Origin: Streptococcus sp. oral taxon 058 str. F0407
GTDB lineage: Bacteria; Bacillota; Bacilli; Lactobacillales; Streptococcaceae
NCBI RefSeq assembly: GCF_000235485.1
Contig: NZ_JH378883.1
Coordinates: 1-54,664 of the forward strand
Length of the DNA: 54,664 bases
Direction: 5' to 3'
Position numbers and translations under genes: made by a program. Positions 8,895-17,414 of the stretch are shown here, piece after piece. Under the pieces are notes generated by a model, which saw only the letters and a program-made list of their open reading frames with translations, did no database searches and was not told the DNA's origin. Numbering within the stretch: the first letter of the stretch is position 1; each line of letters begins with the position of its first letter.

Positions 8895-9118
8895 AGGATT
8901 ACCGTTACGTCGTTCTATTTTACAAGACCGAACACTTTACTGGCGAGCTCCAATCTTCAGATGAAGGAAAGGTATGGTGGGAGGATTTTGAAAATCTTTC
9001 TCGTCTAAAACTGGCAACCAAGGATATGTCTGATATGCTTCGTGTTTTTTTGGAAGATGATATCAGTGAGTTCTTCTACTATAAAGACGGTGATGACTGG
9101 CTTTATGATTTGAAGTAA
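8879..9118 (+). pseudogene. C-terminal relic of a NUDIX hydrolase
   Basis: The open frame reads WYDDEDYRYVVLFYKTEH near its start, then FTGELQSSDEGKVWW and an acidic C-terminal tail, with a stop at 9116. This is the C-terminal half of a NUDIX hydrolase of the kind common in streptococci. The NUDIX box with its catalytic glutamates is missing, as is any start codon with a ribosome site. It overlaps head-to-head the start of the GNAT relic, so the two were fused by a deletion or rearrangement near 8880-8895. Confidence 0.7.
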
Positions 9119-9149
9119 AAAATAGGCTAGGAAATTCCTAGCCTATTTA
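9119..9149. terminator. Bidirectional terminator
   Basis: A near-perfect hairpin, AAATAGGCTAGGAA / TTCCTAGCCTATTT, with A and T runs on its two sides. It serves the NUDIX relic and the merR gene, which face each other. Confidence 0.85.
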
Positions 9150-9887
9150 TTCTACATTTGTCCGAACGTAAGCTGCAATGGCATCTGATGTGTACTGGGC
9201 TGTTCCAGGTCCAAATTTATCAATGTTTTCCTTGAACTCTGGGTTATAGACGTATCCTTTACCGATATGTCCGAAGACTTCAATAGAGCAGTCAAATCCA
9301 TAAGTACGAATGGCTTGCAAGAGATTGGCTGCTTGCTCTTGGTTTTCAGTTGCTGTTGCAGGTAAACCAGCTTGAAGATTTTGCGCCAAAGTTTGAAAGA
9401 CTTGGTTAAAGGCGGCCGTAGACTCATCTTCGCGACCCTTTTGGCGTTCGAGGGCTTGATCCATGACTTCTTGTCCATACTCCTCTACCGCTTCTTGGTG
9501 GTATTTTTGATTGTCTTGATAGCTAAATCCAGTGAATTTTTCCTCAATGGTCATTTTTCTTTCTCCTTTTTGTTCTTGAATAGTTTTTTGCAAGGTGGAA
9601 ATCAAGGTATCCAGATGTTGCCTTTCTCGAGTTAGATACTCCAACTGCCTAGTCAAATGGGGCAATAAATCTTTCCTTTCTTCCTTTAACAGCTCTGCTA
9701 TTTTTTCTAAAGAAAAGCCTAGATATTTGTAGTAAAGAATGACTTGAAGGCGTTCCAAATCCTCTTGACTGTAAGTTCGATAGCCATTTTCCGACTTTAA
9801 GGGGACCAAGAGTCCTATCTTATCGTAGTGGTGCAGGGTCTTGACAGAGACACCTGAAAGCTGCGCAGCTTCTTTTATATGGTACAT
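9147..9887 (-). CDS. MerR-family regulator with TipAS-like ligand domain
   Basis: The protein has 246 residues from the ATG at 9887, which has AAGGAGGAAATC before it. Residues 1-70 form a MerR winged helix (IKEAAQLSGVSVKTLHHYDKIGLL), a coiled coil spans about 75-115, and the rest resembles the TipAS / antibiotic-recognition domain (MTIEEKFTGF, then HQEAVEEYG). Such proteins bind amphipathic drugs or peptides and activate efflux or their own gene. No efflux gene is next to it. A BOX element begins immediately upstream of the ribosome site, so the promoter must lie within or beyond it. Confidence 0.85.
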   Translation of the reverse strand: MYHIKEAAQLSGVSVKTLHHYDKIGLLVPLKSENGYRTYSQEDLERLQVILYYKYLGFSLEKIAELLKEERKDLLPHLTRQLEYLTRERQHLDTLISTLQKTIQEQKGERKMTIEEKFTGFSYQDNQKYHQEAVEEYGQEVMDQALERQKGREDESTAAFNQVFQTLAQNLQAGLPATATENQEQAANLLQAIRTYGFDCSIEVFGHIGKGYVYNPEFKENIDKFGPGTAQYTSDAIAAYVRTNVE

Positions 9888-9898
9888 GATTTCCTCCT

Positions 9899-10005
9899 TA
9901 TACTCAATGAAAATCAAAGAGCAAACTAGGAAGCTAGCCGCAGGCTGTACTTGAGTACGGTAAGGCGACGCTGACGTGGTTTGAATTTGATTTTCGAAGA
10001 GTATT
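9899..10005 (-). repeat. BOX element, boxA-boxC form without boxB
   Basis: Read on the minus strand it begins ATACTCTTCGAAAATC, continues with CGTCAGCGTCGCCTTACCG (boxA, matching the classic BOX-A primer region), then goes straight to GCGGCTAGCTTCCTAG and CTTTGATTTTCATTGAGTA (boxC). There is no boxB module. The ends are inverted repeats. BOX elements are non-autonomous repeats typical of S. pneumoniae and S. mitis. Confidence 0.92.
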
Positions 10006-10105
10006 ACAAGGATAGTATAACCCCTCCCCTTAGGTCAGAGTCAAGTGTTTTTGCGAAAATTTTTTAACTTTTTGAGAAAACTGTGAAAACTTGAAAATGG
10101 CTTTC

Positions 10106-10134
10106 TTGACAGACATCAGAAAACATGATAGGAT
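10106..10134 (+). promoter_or_regulatory. Promoter of the NSS transporter gene
   Basis: TTGACA at 10106-10111, a 17-base spacer, and TAGGAT at 10129-10134. This predicts a start near 10141 and a leader of about 100 bases. Confidence 0.75.
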
Positions 10135-10156
10135 AGTCAAGTCTATCAATCAAACA

Positions 10157-10217
10157 GAAGGCTCATAAAGAGCCATTGAGAGAAGGCTATTTGACAACTC
10201 AAGTAGCCTTTTCTTAT
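10157..10217 (+). promoter_or_regulatory. Hairpin-rich leader with terminator-like stem
   Basis: The first hairpin is GGCTC-ATAAA-GAGCC (10160-10174). The second is AAGGCTATTTGA / TCAAGTAGCCTT followed by TTCTTATTTT, which looks like an intrinsic terminator placed before the gene. The segment AGAAGGCT occurs in both hairpins, so the first copy could compete for the AGCCTT arm. An attenuation switch is possible but unproven. Confidence 0.5.
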
Positions 10218-10244
10218 TTTAAAAAACGAGATTGGAGTTTAACT

Positions 10245-11585
10245 ATGTCAGAAAAATCGCAATGGGGCTCGAAACTTGGCTTTATCCTAGCATCTGCTGG
10301 TTCAGCCATCGGGCTTGGTGCCGTTTGGAAGTTTCCCTACATGACTGCTGCAAATGGTGGAGGCGGCTTTTTACTGGTCTTTCTCATTTCTACCATTTTA
10401 ATCGGTTTCCCGCTACTGCTTGCTGAGTTTGCCCTTGGCCGTAGCGCTGGTGTTTCGGCAATCAAAACCTTTGGAAAACTTGGCAACAATAACAAGTACA
10501 ACTTTATCGGTTGGATTGGTGCCTTTGCCCTCTTTATCCTCTTATCCTTCTATAGTGTTATTGGAGGTTGGATTTTAGTCTATCTAGGCATTGAGTTTGG
10601 GAAATTGTTCCAGTTTGGCGGAACGGGTGATTATGCTCAGTTATTTACTTCAATCATTTCAAATCCAGCCATTGCCCTAGGGGCTCAAGCTGCCTTTATC
10701 TTGTTGAATATCTTTATTGTATCACGTGGAGTACAAAAAGGGATTGAAAGAGCCTCAAAGATTATGATGCCCCTGCTATTTATCATCTTTGTCATTATCA
10801 TTGGACGCTCTCTCAGTTTGCCAAATGCCATGGAAGGCGTTCTTTACTTCCTCAAACCAGACTTTTCAAAACTGACCAGTGCTGGTCTCCTCTATGCTCT
10901 GGGACAATCTTTCTTTGCCCTCTCACTAGGGGTTACAGCCATGCTGACCTATGCTTCCTACTTGGATAAGAAAACCAATCTGGTCCAATCAGGGATTTCC
11001 ATTGTAGCCATGAACATCTCGGTATCCATCATGGCAGGTCTAGCCATTTTCCCAGCCATGTCAGCCTTCAACATCCAGTCTGAAGGGGGACCAAGCCTGC
11101 TCTTTATCGTCTTGCCTCAACTCTTTGACAAGATGCCCTTTGGAACCATTTTCTACATCCTTTTCCTCTTGCTCTTCCTCTTTGCGACGGTCACTTCTTC
11201 TGTCGTTATGCTGGAAATTAATGTGGGCAATATCACCAATCAGGACAACAGCAAGCGTGCCAAATGGAGTACCATTTTAGGGATTTTGACCTTTGTTTTT
11301 GGAATTCCTTCAGCCCTATCTTACGGTGTTATGGCGGATGTTCACATTTTTGGTAAAACCTTCTTTGACGCTATGGATTTCTTGGTTTCCAATCTCCTCA
11401 TGCCATTTGGAGCTCTTTACCTTTCACTCTTTACAGGCTATATCTTTAAGAAGGCCCTTGCCATGGAGGAACTGCATCTTGATGAAAGAACATGGAAACA
11501 GGGACTTTTCCAAGTCTGGCTCTTCCTTCTTCGTTTCGTCATTCCAATTATCATCATCGTGGTCTTTATCGCCCAATTTATGTAA
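10245..11585 (+). CDS. Sodium-dependent transporter, NSS/SNF family
   Basis: The start at 10245 (MSEKSQWGSK) has GGAG 9 bases upstream and gives 446 residues. The frame stays open back to 10176, but that stretch is the structured leader. The protein is a LeuT-fold transporter with about 11-12 helices. The sodium- and substrate-binding start of helix 1 is seen in SAIGLGAVWKFPYMTAANGG, with the unwound-helix glycines. Bacterial members move amino acids (tryptophan, tyrosine, leucine, methionine or alanine) with sodium; the substrate here cannot be assigned. It ends in a terminator shared with manA. Confidence 0.88.
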   Translation: MSEKSQWGSKLGFILASAGSAIGLGAVWKFPYMTAANGGGGFLLVFLISTILIGFPLLLAEFALGRSAGVSAIKTFGKLGNNNKYNFIGWIGAFALFILLSFYSVIGGWILVYLGIEFGKLFQFGGTGDYAQLFTSIISNPAIALGAQAAFILLNIFIVSRGVQKGIERASKIMMPLLFIIFVIIIGRSLSLPNAMEGVLYFLKPDFSKLTSAGLLYALGQSFFALSLGVTAMLTYASYLDKKTNLVQSGISIVAMNISVSIMAGLAIFPAMSAFNIQSEGGPSLLFIVLPQLFDKMPFGTIFYILFLLLFLFATVTSSVVMLEINVGNITNQDNSKRAKWSTILGILTFVFGIPSALSYGVMADVHIFGKTFFDAMDFLVSNLLMPFGALYLSLFTGYIFKKALAMEELHLDERTWKQGLFQVWLFLLRFVIPIIIIVVFIAQFM

Positions 11586-11589
11586 TCAA

Positions 11590-11628
11590 AAAGGACTTGA
11601 GTAGTGAACTCAGGCCCTTTCTTTTTTT
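11590..11628. terminator. Terminator between transporter and manA
   Basis: AAAGGACTTGAG pairs with CTCAGGCCCTTT, followed by a long T run on the plus strand. The two genes converge here. Confidence 0.75.
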
Positions 11629-12572
11629 TATGGATGACTAACAATCAATTCCAAACCTTGCCCTTCCAAGGTCCAGGCTTCAACATCACTTGGTAGGATA
11701 AAGTGGCTACCTTTTTGGATTGGATAGTTTTTCCCGTCAACTGTTAGCTGACCTTGGCCAGCCAAGACACTCAATAAGCTGTAGTCAGCTGTCTTTTCAA
11801 AATCAACTTTTCCAGTGATTTCCCACTTGTAAACGGCGAAGAAATCATTGGACACTAGAAGAGTTGAACGCAGGTCATCAGCCTTGATAGTCACCGGACG
11901 GCTATTTGCTGGTTCACCAATGTTCAAAACATCGATGGATTTTTCAAGGTGAAGCTCACGCAAGTTACCATTGTCATCCTTACGGTCAAAGTCATAGACA
12001 CGGTAGGTTGTATCACTAGACTGTTGCGTTTCAAGAATCAAGATACCTGCGCCGATAGCGTGCATGGTACCACTTGGTACATAGAAGAAATCTCCAGCCT
12101 TGACAGGGACTTTTGTTAATAGACCATCCCAGTCTTTAGCTTCAATTTGCTGGCGAAGTTCTTCTTTTGACTTGGCATTGTGGCCATAGATAATCTCTGA
12201 TCCCTCATCCGCTGCAATGATATACCAGCATTCTGTTTTTCCAAGTTCGCCTTCATGCTCGAGTCCGTAAGCATCGTCTGGGTGAACTTGAACACTGAGC
12301 CAGTCGTTGGCATCGAGAATCTTGGTCAAAAGTGGAAATACGGGTTCTGGACGGTTGCCAAACAACTCACGGTGTTCTGCATACAAAGTAGCAAGGTCTG
12401 TTCCCTCGTAGCGACCATTTGCGACCTTTGAAACACCATTTGGGTGAGCTGAAATGGCCCAGTATTCTCCGATTTTTTCACTTGGGATGTCGTAGCCAAA
12501 CTCATCACGTAGCTTGGTCCCACCCCAGATTTTTTCTTGCATAACTGATTGTAAAAATAATGGTTCTGACAT
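11628..12572 (-). CDS. manA: Mannose-6-phosphate isomerase, class I
   Basis: This 314-residue enzyme interconverts mannose 6-phosphate and fructose 6-phosphate, linking mannose uptake to glycolysis and supplying GDP-mannose precursors. The short Firmicutes type-I form is recognised by LSVQVHPDDAYGLEHEGELGKTECWYI, which carries the zinc-binding Gln, His and Glu, and by FFYVPSGTMHAIGAGILILETQQSSDTTYR in the middle, whose His is the further zinc ligand. A C-terminal cupin strand pattern ends at KGSHFILPSDV. It is a single-gene unit. Confidence 0.93.
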   Translation of the reverse strand: MSEPLFLQSVMQEKIWGGTKLRDEFGYDIPSEKIGEYWAISAHPNGVSKVANGRYEGTDLATLYAEHRELFGNRPEPVFPLLTKILDANDWLSVQVHPDDAYGLEHEGELGKTECWYIIAADEGSEIIYGHNAKSKEELRQQIEAKDWDGLLTKVPVKAGDFFYVPSGTMHAIGAGILILETQQSSDTTYRVYDFDRKDDNGNLRELHLEKSIDVLNIGEPANSRPVTIKADDLRSTLLVSNDFFAVYKWEITGKVDFEKTADYSLLSVLAGQGQLTVDGKNYPIQKGSHFILPSDVEAWTLEGQGLELIVSHP

Positions 12573-12610
12573 GTCAATCTCCTATCTGATTTTTCTCCCC
12601 TCATTATAGC

Positions 12611-12639
12611 AAAAAAAGAGTTCGAATTGAACTCTTTTT
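12611..12639 (-). terminator. Terminator after the VOC gene
   Basis: AAAAAGAGTTC / GAACTCTTTTT hairpin with T-rich flank in 12573-12735. Nothing else is recognised in that gap apart from the manA promoter region. Confidence 0.65.
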
Positions 12640-12735
12640 CCGATCTTATAAAGTTGGGAGAAGATTTTATAAAAATAGTGAAGAAATCCCTTCTTATGCT
12701 ATAATTTTTGCTGGCTATCAAACTCTACTATGCCC

Positions 12736-13083
12736 TTATTTCATCCTATAAAAGTCAATCACTAGGCCAGCAGGGCCTTTAACTAGTAGCGATTCCGTTC
12801 CCCAATCAGTTACAGCTGGACCGTGTAAAATCTCGGCACCAAGCTCTTTCAATCGTCGATAGTTCTGGTCTACACCCTCAACCTCGATGTGAAGAATAAT
12901 TCCTGACTGAAAATCTTCCAAAGGAATCAAATGATTTTGGGACAACATAAGACAATGACTGCCAATCGTAAACTGAGCAAAACCGTCATCAACATAATCG
13001 GACTTTTTATCCAAAAGCCGCTCCAAGTCAGCACAGACTTGGGGAACATTTGAAACGATAATATCTAATTGATTTAAATTCAT
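12736..13083 (-). CDS. VOC-superfamily (glyoxalase/bleomycin-resistance-like) protein
   Basis: This 115-residue single-domain protein shows the beta-alpha-beta-beta-beta pattern of the vicinal oxygen chelate fold. Typical segments are MNLNQLDIIVSNV at the start, IILHIEVEGVDQNYRRLKELGAEILHGPAVTDWG in the middle, and SLLVKGPAGLVIDFYR at the end. Members include glyoxalases, drug-binding resistance proteins and many of unknown role. The metal-ligand set is not complete enough to claim catalysis. It lies downstream of spxB on the same strand but is separated by a terminator and a BOX-like relic. Confidence 0.75.
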   Translation of the reverse strand: MNLNQLDIIVSNVPQVCADLERLLDKKSDYVDDGFAQFTIGSHCLMLSQNHLIPLEDFQSGIILHIEVEGVDQNYRRLKELGAEILHGPAVTDWGTESLLVKGPAGLVIDFYRMK

Positions 13084-13098
13084 TTACTCTCCTCCACA

Positions 13099-13124
13099 AA
13101 AAGACCGGATTGCTCCGATCTTTT
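13099..13124 (-). terminator. spxB terminator
   Basis: AAAGATCGGAGCAATCCGGTCTTTTT on the minus strand, about 70 bases past the spxB stop. Confidence 0.75.
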
Positions 13125-13131
13125 CAAGTTC

Positions 13132-13190
13132 CACTCTATGAAAATCAAAGAATAAAGTCTACAAGCTTTACATTTGATTTTCGACGAGAG
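13132..13190. repeat. Short BOX-like relic (terminal parts only)
   Basis: The stretch has CTATGAAAATCAAAG at one end and TTTGATTTTCGACGAGAG at the other, which match the outer ends of boxC and boxA. The interior is only about 25 unrelated bases. It looks like a BOX element with its core deleted, or a miniature derivative. Confidence 0.5.
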
Positions 13191-13193
13191 GAA

Positions 13194-14969
13194 TTATTTA
13201 ATTGCGCGTGATTGCAATCCTTCTTCTTCCAAGAAGAGGCGGAATGGTACGAGTTCTTCTGCTTCGTATTTTTCCTTGAAGGCTTTGATGGCTTCTTCTG
13301 AGTGAAGTTTTGGATCCAACTCAAGTACTTCTACTGGAAGTGGACGGTGTTGAGTAATGCGGGCATCGATAACAACAGTTTTACCTTCTTTGTTGAGTTT
13401 CACAGCTTCTGCGACGACTGCGTCGATGTCTTCGATACGGTCTACTGTAAATCCAACAGCACCTTGTGCTTCAGCGATTTTCGCGTAGTCAGCGTTAGGG
13501 AAGTCAACACCAAACAAGTGTTTGTTTGTGTCTTCGTATTTGTTCTTGATGAAGGCATACTCAGCGTTTGAGAAGACAACGTTGATAACTGGAAGGTTGT
13601 ATTGAACGTTGGTGATCACGTCTGGGTAGCACATGTTGAATGCACCGTCACCCATGATGTTCCATACTTGGCGATATGGATTGTCTTTCTTAGCAGCAAT
13701 ACCACCAGGAAGGGCGATACCCATTGTCGCAAAGAGTGGAGATGTACGCCACATGTTCTTAGGAGTCATGTGAAGGTGACGAGTTGATGTTTGAGTTGAG
13801 TTACCCACGTCGATTGAGTAGATAGCGTCTTGGTCAGCGTGTTTGTTGATAGCATTGTAGACTTGGTACAATTGCAATTCACCCTCAGTTTTACCTTCGA
13901 GTTTGTTCATGTAATCACGCCAGTTTTGGTTGTTCTTCACGTTTGCACGCCACCATGGAGTAGATTCAACTGGGTTGACTTTGTCAAGGATAGCTTTGGC
14001 TGCTTGACCAGCATCACCAAGGATTGAAGCATCAAGTGCATGACGTTTACCAAGTTTGTAAGGATCGATATCCACTTGAATGAATTTTTCAGTATTCTTG
14101 AAGGCTTCGTAAACTTCAGCAAATGGGAAGTTTGAACCAAGGAAAAGAACTGTGTCTGCTTCAAAGACCACTTCGTTGGCTGGTTTCCAACCAACACGGT
14201 AAGCAGAACCTGTCAACCCTTCATAGTTCCATTCAAAGGCTTCAAAGTTTTTACCAGTTGTGATGATTGGTGCTTTGATTTTACGTGACAATTCAGTAAT
14301 CACTTCACCCGCTTTAACACCACCGTAACCAGCGTAGATAACTGGACGTTCAGCATTGTTCAAGATTTCAACCGCTTTGTTGATTTCAACTTCGTTCAAA
14401 GCAGGAGCGATGAATGAACGCTCGTATGAACCTGAACCGTAGTAAGAGTTTTCGTCGATTTCTTGGAAACCGAAGTTTACTGGGATTTCAACAACAGCTG
14501 GACCCTTTTTAGAAACTGCAGCACGGCAAGCTTCATCGATTACTTTTGGCAATTGCTCTGCGTAAGCAACACGTTTGTTGTAGACAGCGATGCCGTTGTA
14601 CATTGGGTTTTGGTTAAGCTCTTGGAAGGCATCCATGTTGAGTTCGTTAACTGGACGTGATCCAAGGATAGCAAGGAATGGAGTGTTATCCATAGCTGCA
14701 TCGTAAACACCGTTAATCAAGTGAGTCGCACCTGGACCACCTGAACCAACTGCAACCCCGATTGAGCCGCCGAATTTAGCTTGCATAACCGCTGCAAGAG
14801 CACCTGTTTCTTCGTGGCGAACTTGCAAGAAGCGGATATCTTTGTCTTCAGCCAAAGCGTCCATCAATGAGCTGAGTGTTCCTGATGGGATACCGTAGAT
14901 GGTGTCTACGCCCCATGTTTTCAATACGTTGAGCATTGCTGCAGATGCAGTAATTTTCCCTTGAGTCAT
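13194..14969 (-). CDS. spxB: Pyruvate oxidase (H2O2-forming)
   Basis: This 591-residue thiamine- and FAD-dependent enzyme turns pyruvate, phosphate and O2 into acetyl phosphate, CO2 and H2O2. The N-terminal TPP domain has the catalytic Glu in [10 protein letters not shown]. The central FAD/Rossmann domain spans about 190-340. The C-terminal TPP domain carries [19 protein letters not shown], the GDG...N motif for Mg-pyrophosphate. Length and sequence fit streptococcal SpxB throughout. It is the main source of H2O2 in mitis-group streptococci and also feeds acetyl phosphate to ATP synthesis. Two cre-like sites lie upstream, and the ribosome site is AAGGAGAG. Confidence 0.97.
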   Translation of the reverse strand: MTQGKITASAAMLNVLKTWGVDTIYGIPSGTLSSLMDALAEDKDIRFLQVRHEETGALAAVMQAKFGGSIGVAVGSGGPGATHLINGVYDAAMDNTPFLAILGSRPVNELNMDAFQELNQNPMYNGIAVYNKRVAYAEQLPKVIDEACRAAVSKKGPAVVEIPVNFGFQEIDENSYYGSGSYERSFIAPALNEVEINKAVEILNNAERPVIYAGYGGVKAGEVITELSRKIKAPIITTGKNFEAFEWNYEGLTGSAYRVGWKPANEVVFEADTVLFLGSNFPFAEVYEAFKNTEKFIQVDIDPYKLGKRHALDASILGDAGQAAKAILDKVNPVESTPWWRANVKNNQNWRDYMNKLEGKTEGELQLYQVYNAINKHADQDAIYSIDVGNSTQTSTRHLHMTPKNMWRTSPLFATMGIALPGGIAAKKDNPYRQVWNIMGDGAFNMCYPDVITNVQYNLPVINVVFSNAEYAFIKNKYEDTNKHLFGVDFPNADYAKIAEAQGAVGFTVDRIEDIDAVVAEAVKLNKEGKTVVIDARITQHRPLPVEVLELDPKLHSEEAIKAFKEKYEAEELVPFRLFLEEEGLQSRAIK

Positions 14970-15030
14970 AATGATAACTCTCCTTCAAAATAATTTCATA
15001 TATTTACAAAAAGCGCTTTTATATGTTGTT

Positions 15031-15043
15031 TGAAAGCGATTCA
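15031..15043. promoter_or_regulatory. cre (CcpA) site upstream of spxB
   Basis: TGAAAGCGATTCA fits the catabolite-response consensus TGNAANCGNWNNCA fully. It lies about 60 bases upstream of the spxB start. Confidence 0.65.
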
Positions 15044-15130
15044 GTAAATTTACAATCCTAATTTACCACATTTACTTTGAGTATCCTAAGAATGTGCTCA
15101 GAAGTTTTCATTCTCTATTACAGAACAGAA

Positions 15131-15143
15131 TGGAAACGCTTTA
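15131..15143. promoter_or_regulatory. Second cre-like site upstream of spxB
   Basis: TGGAAACGCTTTA resembles the CcpA operator. It is about 160 bases before spxB and close to the 3' end of copA, so its role is less certain than that of the nearer site. Confidence 0.45.
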
Positions 15144-15157
15144 TAAAACTGTTTTAT

Positions 15158-15186
15158 AATAAAAAAGCGAGCAAGCCCGCTTTTAG
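15158..15186 (-). terminator. Terminator of the cop operon
   Basis: AAAGCGGGCTTGCTCGCTTTTTTATT on the minus strand; the hairpin overlaps the copA stop region. Confidence 0.75.
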
Positions 15187-17405
15187 TCTATCTTAGTAAT
15201 GTTTAGCATGAGTGAACTGGTCAGAACAGATACAGAACTAAAGGCCATAGCAAGACCTGCCAGTTCTGGATTGAGCACCAGACCAATACCTGAAAAAACT
15301 CCTGCTGCAATCGGAATACCAATGAGGTTATAGATAGAAGCCCAGAAAAGATTGAGTAGGATACGATTAAAGGTCTTCTTACTCATATCAAAAGCACGTG
15401 CCAATCCTAGTAAATTGTTGGTTGTAAGGACAAGATCCGCGGATTCAATGGCAATATCTGTCCCAGAGCCCATGGCAATTCCGACATCCGCTACACTGAG
15501 GGCTGGCGCATCATTGATGCCATCTCCAACAAAGGCAAGTTTACCATTCTTTTGAAGCTTGTGAATTTCATGTGCCTTTTCCTCTGGCAAGACATTTGCA
15601 ATCACTTCTTCAATTCCAATTTGCTCTGCAATCGCATGCGCTACTCCAGCATTATCTCCGGTAAGCATGACCGTTCTAAGACCACGTTTTTTCAATTTAG
15701 CAATAGCTTCTCGAGCATTTTCCTTAGGGACATCCTGCAAGGCAATTAAGCCTTTTAACTGACCATCCACGGATAGGAAGACAACTGTTTTTGCTTCTTT
15801 CTCAAGCAAATCAAATCGTTCTTGATAATCATGTGGAATAGCAAGGTCAGCTAAGAGCTTAGCATTCCCCAGCAAGACTTGTTTACCATTAATAATCCCA
15901 GTCACACCTTTTCCATGCAAGGCTTGGAAGTTTTCCACTGGGTAAAGGCTAATTCCTAGTTCAGATGCACGATTAACAATAGCTTGAGCTAGCGGGTGTT
16001 GAGATACATCTTCCAGTGAAGCAGCCAAGCTGATCACTTCTCCTTCATCTCCGACAACATCTGTCACTACTGGCTTCCCTTCGGTCAAGGTTCCTGTCTT
16101 ATCAAAAACAACCGTTTGGACTTTTTGGATTTCCTGTAGAACTGTACCATTTTTGAGAAGAACCCCCATCTTGGCACTTCGTCCTGTTCCAACCATGAGT
16201 GCTGTCGGTGTCGCGAGTCCTAGTGCACAAGGACAGGCAATTATCAAAACTGCTACTCCATAAAGAAGAGAAGTTACAAAGCTATCTCCAAGTAAAACAA
16301 ACCAGACCCAAAAAGTAAGAAGTCCTAAAATGACAACTGCTGGTACAAAAATCCCAGAAATCTTGTCGGTCAAATCTTGAATAGGAGCACGACTCGTTTG
16401 CGCTTTCTTCACAAAGTCCACAATCTGAGCCAACATAGTCTCAGAACCAACTTTTTCAGCTCTAAAGATGATCGTACCACTATTATTGATGGTTGAACCA
16501 ATGACAGTATCACCGGCAGACTTATCTACTGGAATACTTTCCCCAGTCACCATTGACTCATCAATACTAGTTTCACCTTCTAAAACAATACCATCAACGG
16601 CAATTTTTTCACCTGGTCGAACGCGAATGAGATCCCCAACTTTGACTTGTTCTAGAGGTATTTGAACATAAACATCATCACGCAAAACCTCTGCTGTTTT
16701 TGCTTGTAGGTCTAATAATTTTTCGACTGCTTGCGAAGCGTTTTTGCGCATGCGTTCTTCAAATACTGCACCTAAAAGAATGAAAAAGAGGAGAAATCCT
16801 GCAATTTCAAAATAAACAGGCAAACCAGTGAAGAGGGCAACTAAACTATAGACATAAGCTACCAAGGTTCCTAGAGCTACCAAACTATCCATGTTGGCGT
16901 TATGTTTTTTAAAGCTAGCCCAAGCACTTCTGATATAAGGAACTCCAGATACCAACATAATGGGTGTCGTAGCTAAGAAAGTTCCCCAAAGCATGACTTG
17001 GTGACTAATTCCTCCTGTCGACAACCCAATCATGAGAATCACAAGAGGCACAGTAAAGATACTAGTAATCCAAAAACGCTGTAAAAGTGATAGAGATTTT
17101 CGAGTCTTCTCAACTACGGTATAACTCCCCTTTTGCATCTTCATGCCACATGAAAATTCATGCTCACCCAATTCTTGAGGAGTAAAGCGAATGACTTTCT
17201 CCTCATCTACGCCGATTGGTTCTAGGATCCCTTCTTCTTCGAAGAGAACTTCTTTATAACAGTTTGATGGTGTCACACGATGAAAGGTAATCTCAGCAGG
17301 AATCCCTTTTTGCAGTTGAATGTGGGCTGGATGGTAGCCTTTGTCTGCCGTGATACGGATTTTTTGAACACCATTTTCAAGGCTTGCTTTTACAATTTCA
17401 GTCAT
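15183..17405 (-). CDS. copA: Copper-exporting P1B-type ATPase with N-terminal cupredoxin-like domain
   Basis: This 740-residue copper efflux pump has the full set of P1B motifs: TGES in the actuator domain, the membrane copper site ACPCALGLATPTA, the phosphorylated DKTGTLTEG, HP in VSQHPLAQA, and GDGINDAPAL. It lacks the usual N-terminal GMTCxxC domain. Residues 1 to about 95 instead form a cupredoxin-like domain, with NCYKEVLF and FSCGMKMQKG, closely resembling the soluble part of CupA encoded upstream. Known pneumococcal work gives CupA the role of passing copper to this domain. It is third in copY-cupA-copA, 9 bases after cupA. Confidence 0.96.
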   Translation of the reverse strand: MTEIVKASLENGVQKIRITADKGYHPAHIQLQKGIPAEITFHRVTPSNCYKEVLFEEEGILEPIGVDEEKVIRFTPQELGEHEFSCGMKMQKGSYTVVEKTRKSLSLLQRFWITSIFTVPLVILMIGLSTGGISHQVMLWGTFLATTPIMLVSGVPYIRSAWASFKKHNANMDSLVALGTLVAYVYSLVALFTGLPVYFEIAGFLLFFILLGAVFEERMRKNASQAVEKLLDLQAKTAEVLRDDVYVQIPLEQVKVGDLIRVRPGEKIAVDGIVLEGETSIDESMVTGESIPVDKSAGDTVIGSTINNSGTIIFRAEKVGSETMLAQIVDFVKKAQTSRAPIQDLTDKISGIFVPAVVILGLLTFWVWFVLLGDSFVTSLLYGVAVLIIACPCALGLATPTALMVGTGRSAKMGVLLKNGTVLQEIQKVQTVVFDKTGTLTEGKPVVTDVVGDEGEVISLAASLEDVSQHPLAQAIVNRASELGISLYPVENFQALHGKGVTGIINGKQVLLGNAKLLADLAIPHDYQERFDLLEKEAKTVVFLSVDGQLKGLIALQDVPKENAREAIAKLKKRGLRTVMLTGDNAGVAHAIAEQIGIEEVIANVLPEEKAHEIHKLQKNGKLAFVGDGINDAPALSVADVGIAMGSGTDIAIESADLVLTTNNLLGLARAFDMSKKTFNRILLNLFWASIYNLIGIPIAAGVFSGIGLVLNPELAGLAMAFSSVSVLTSSLMLNITKID

Positions 17406-17414
17406 AATATTCTC

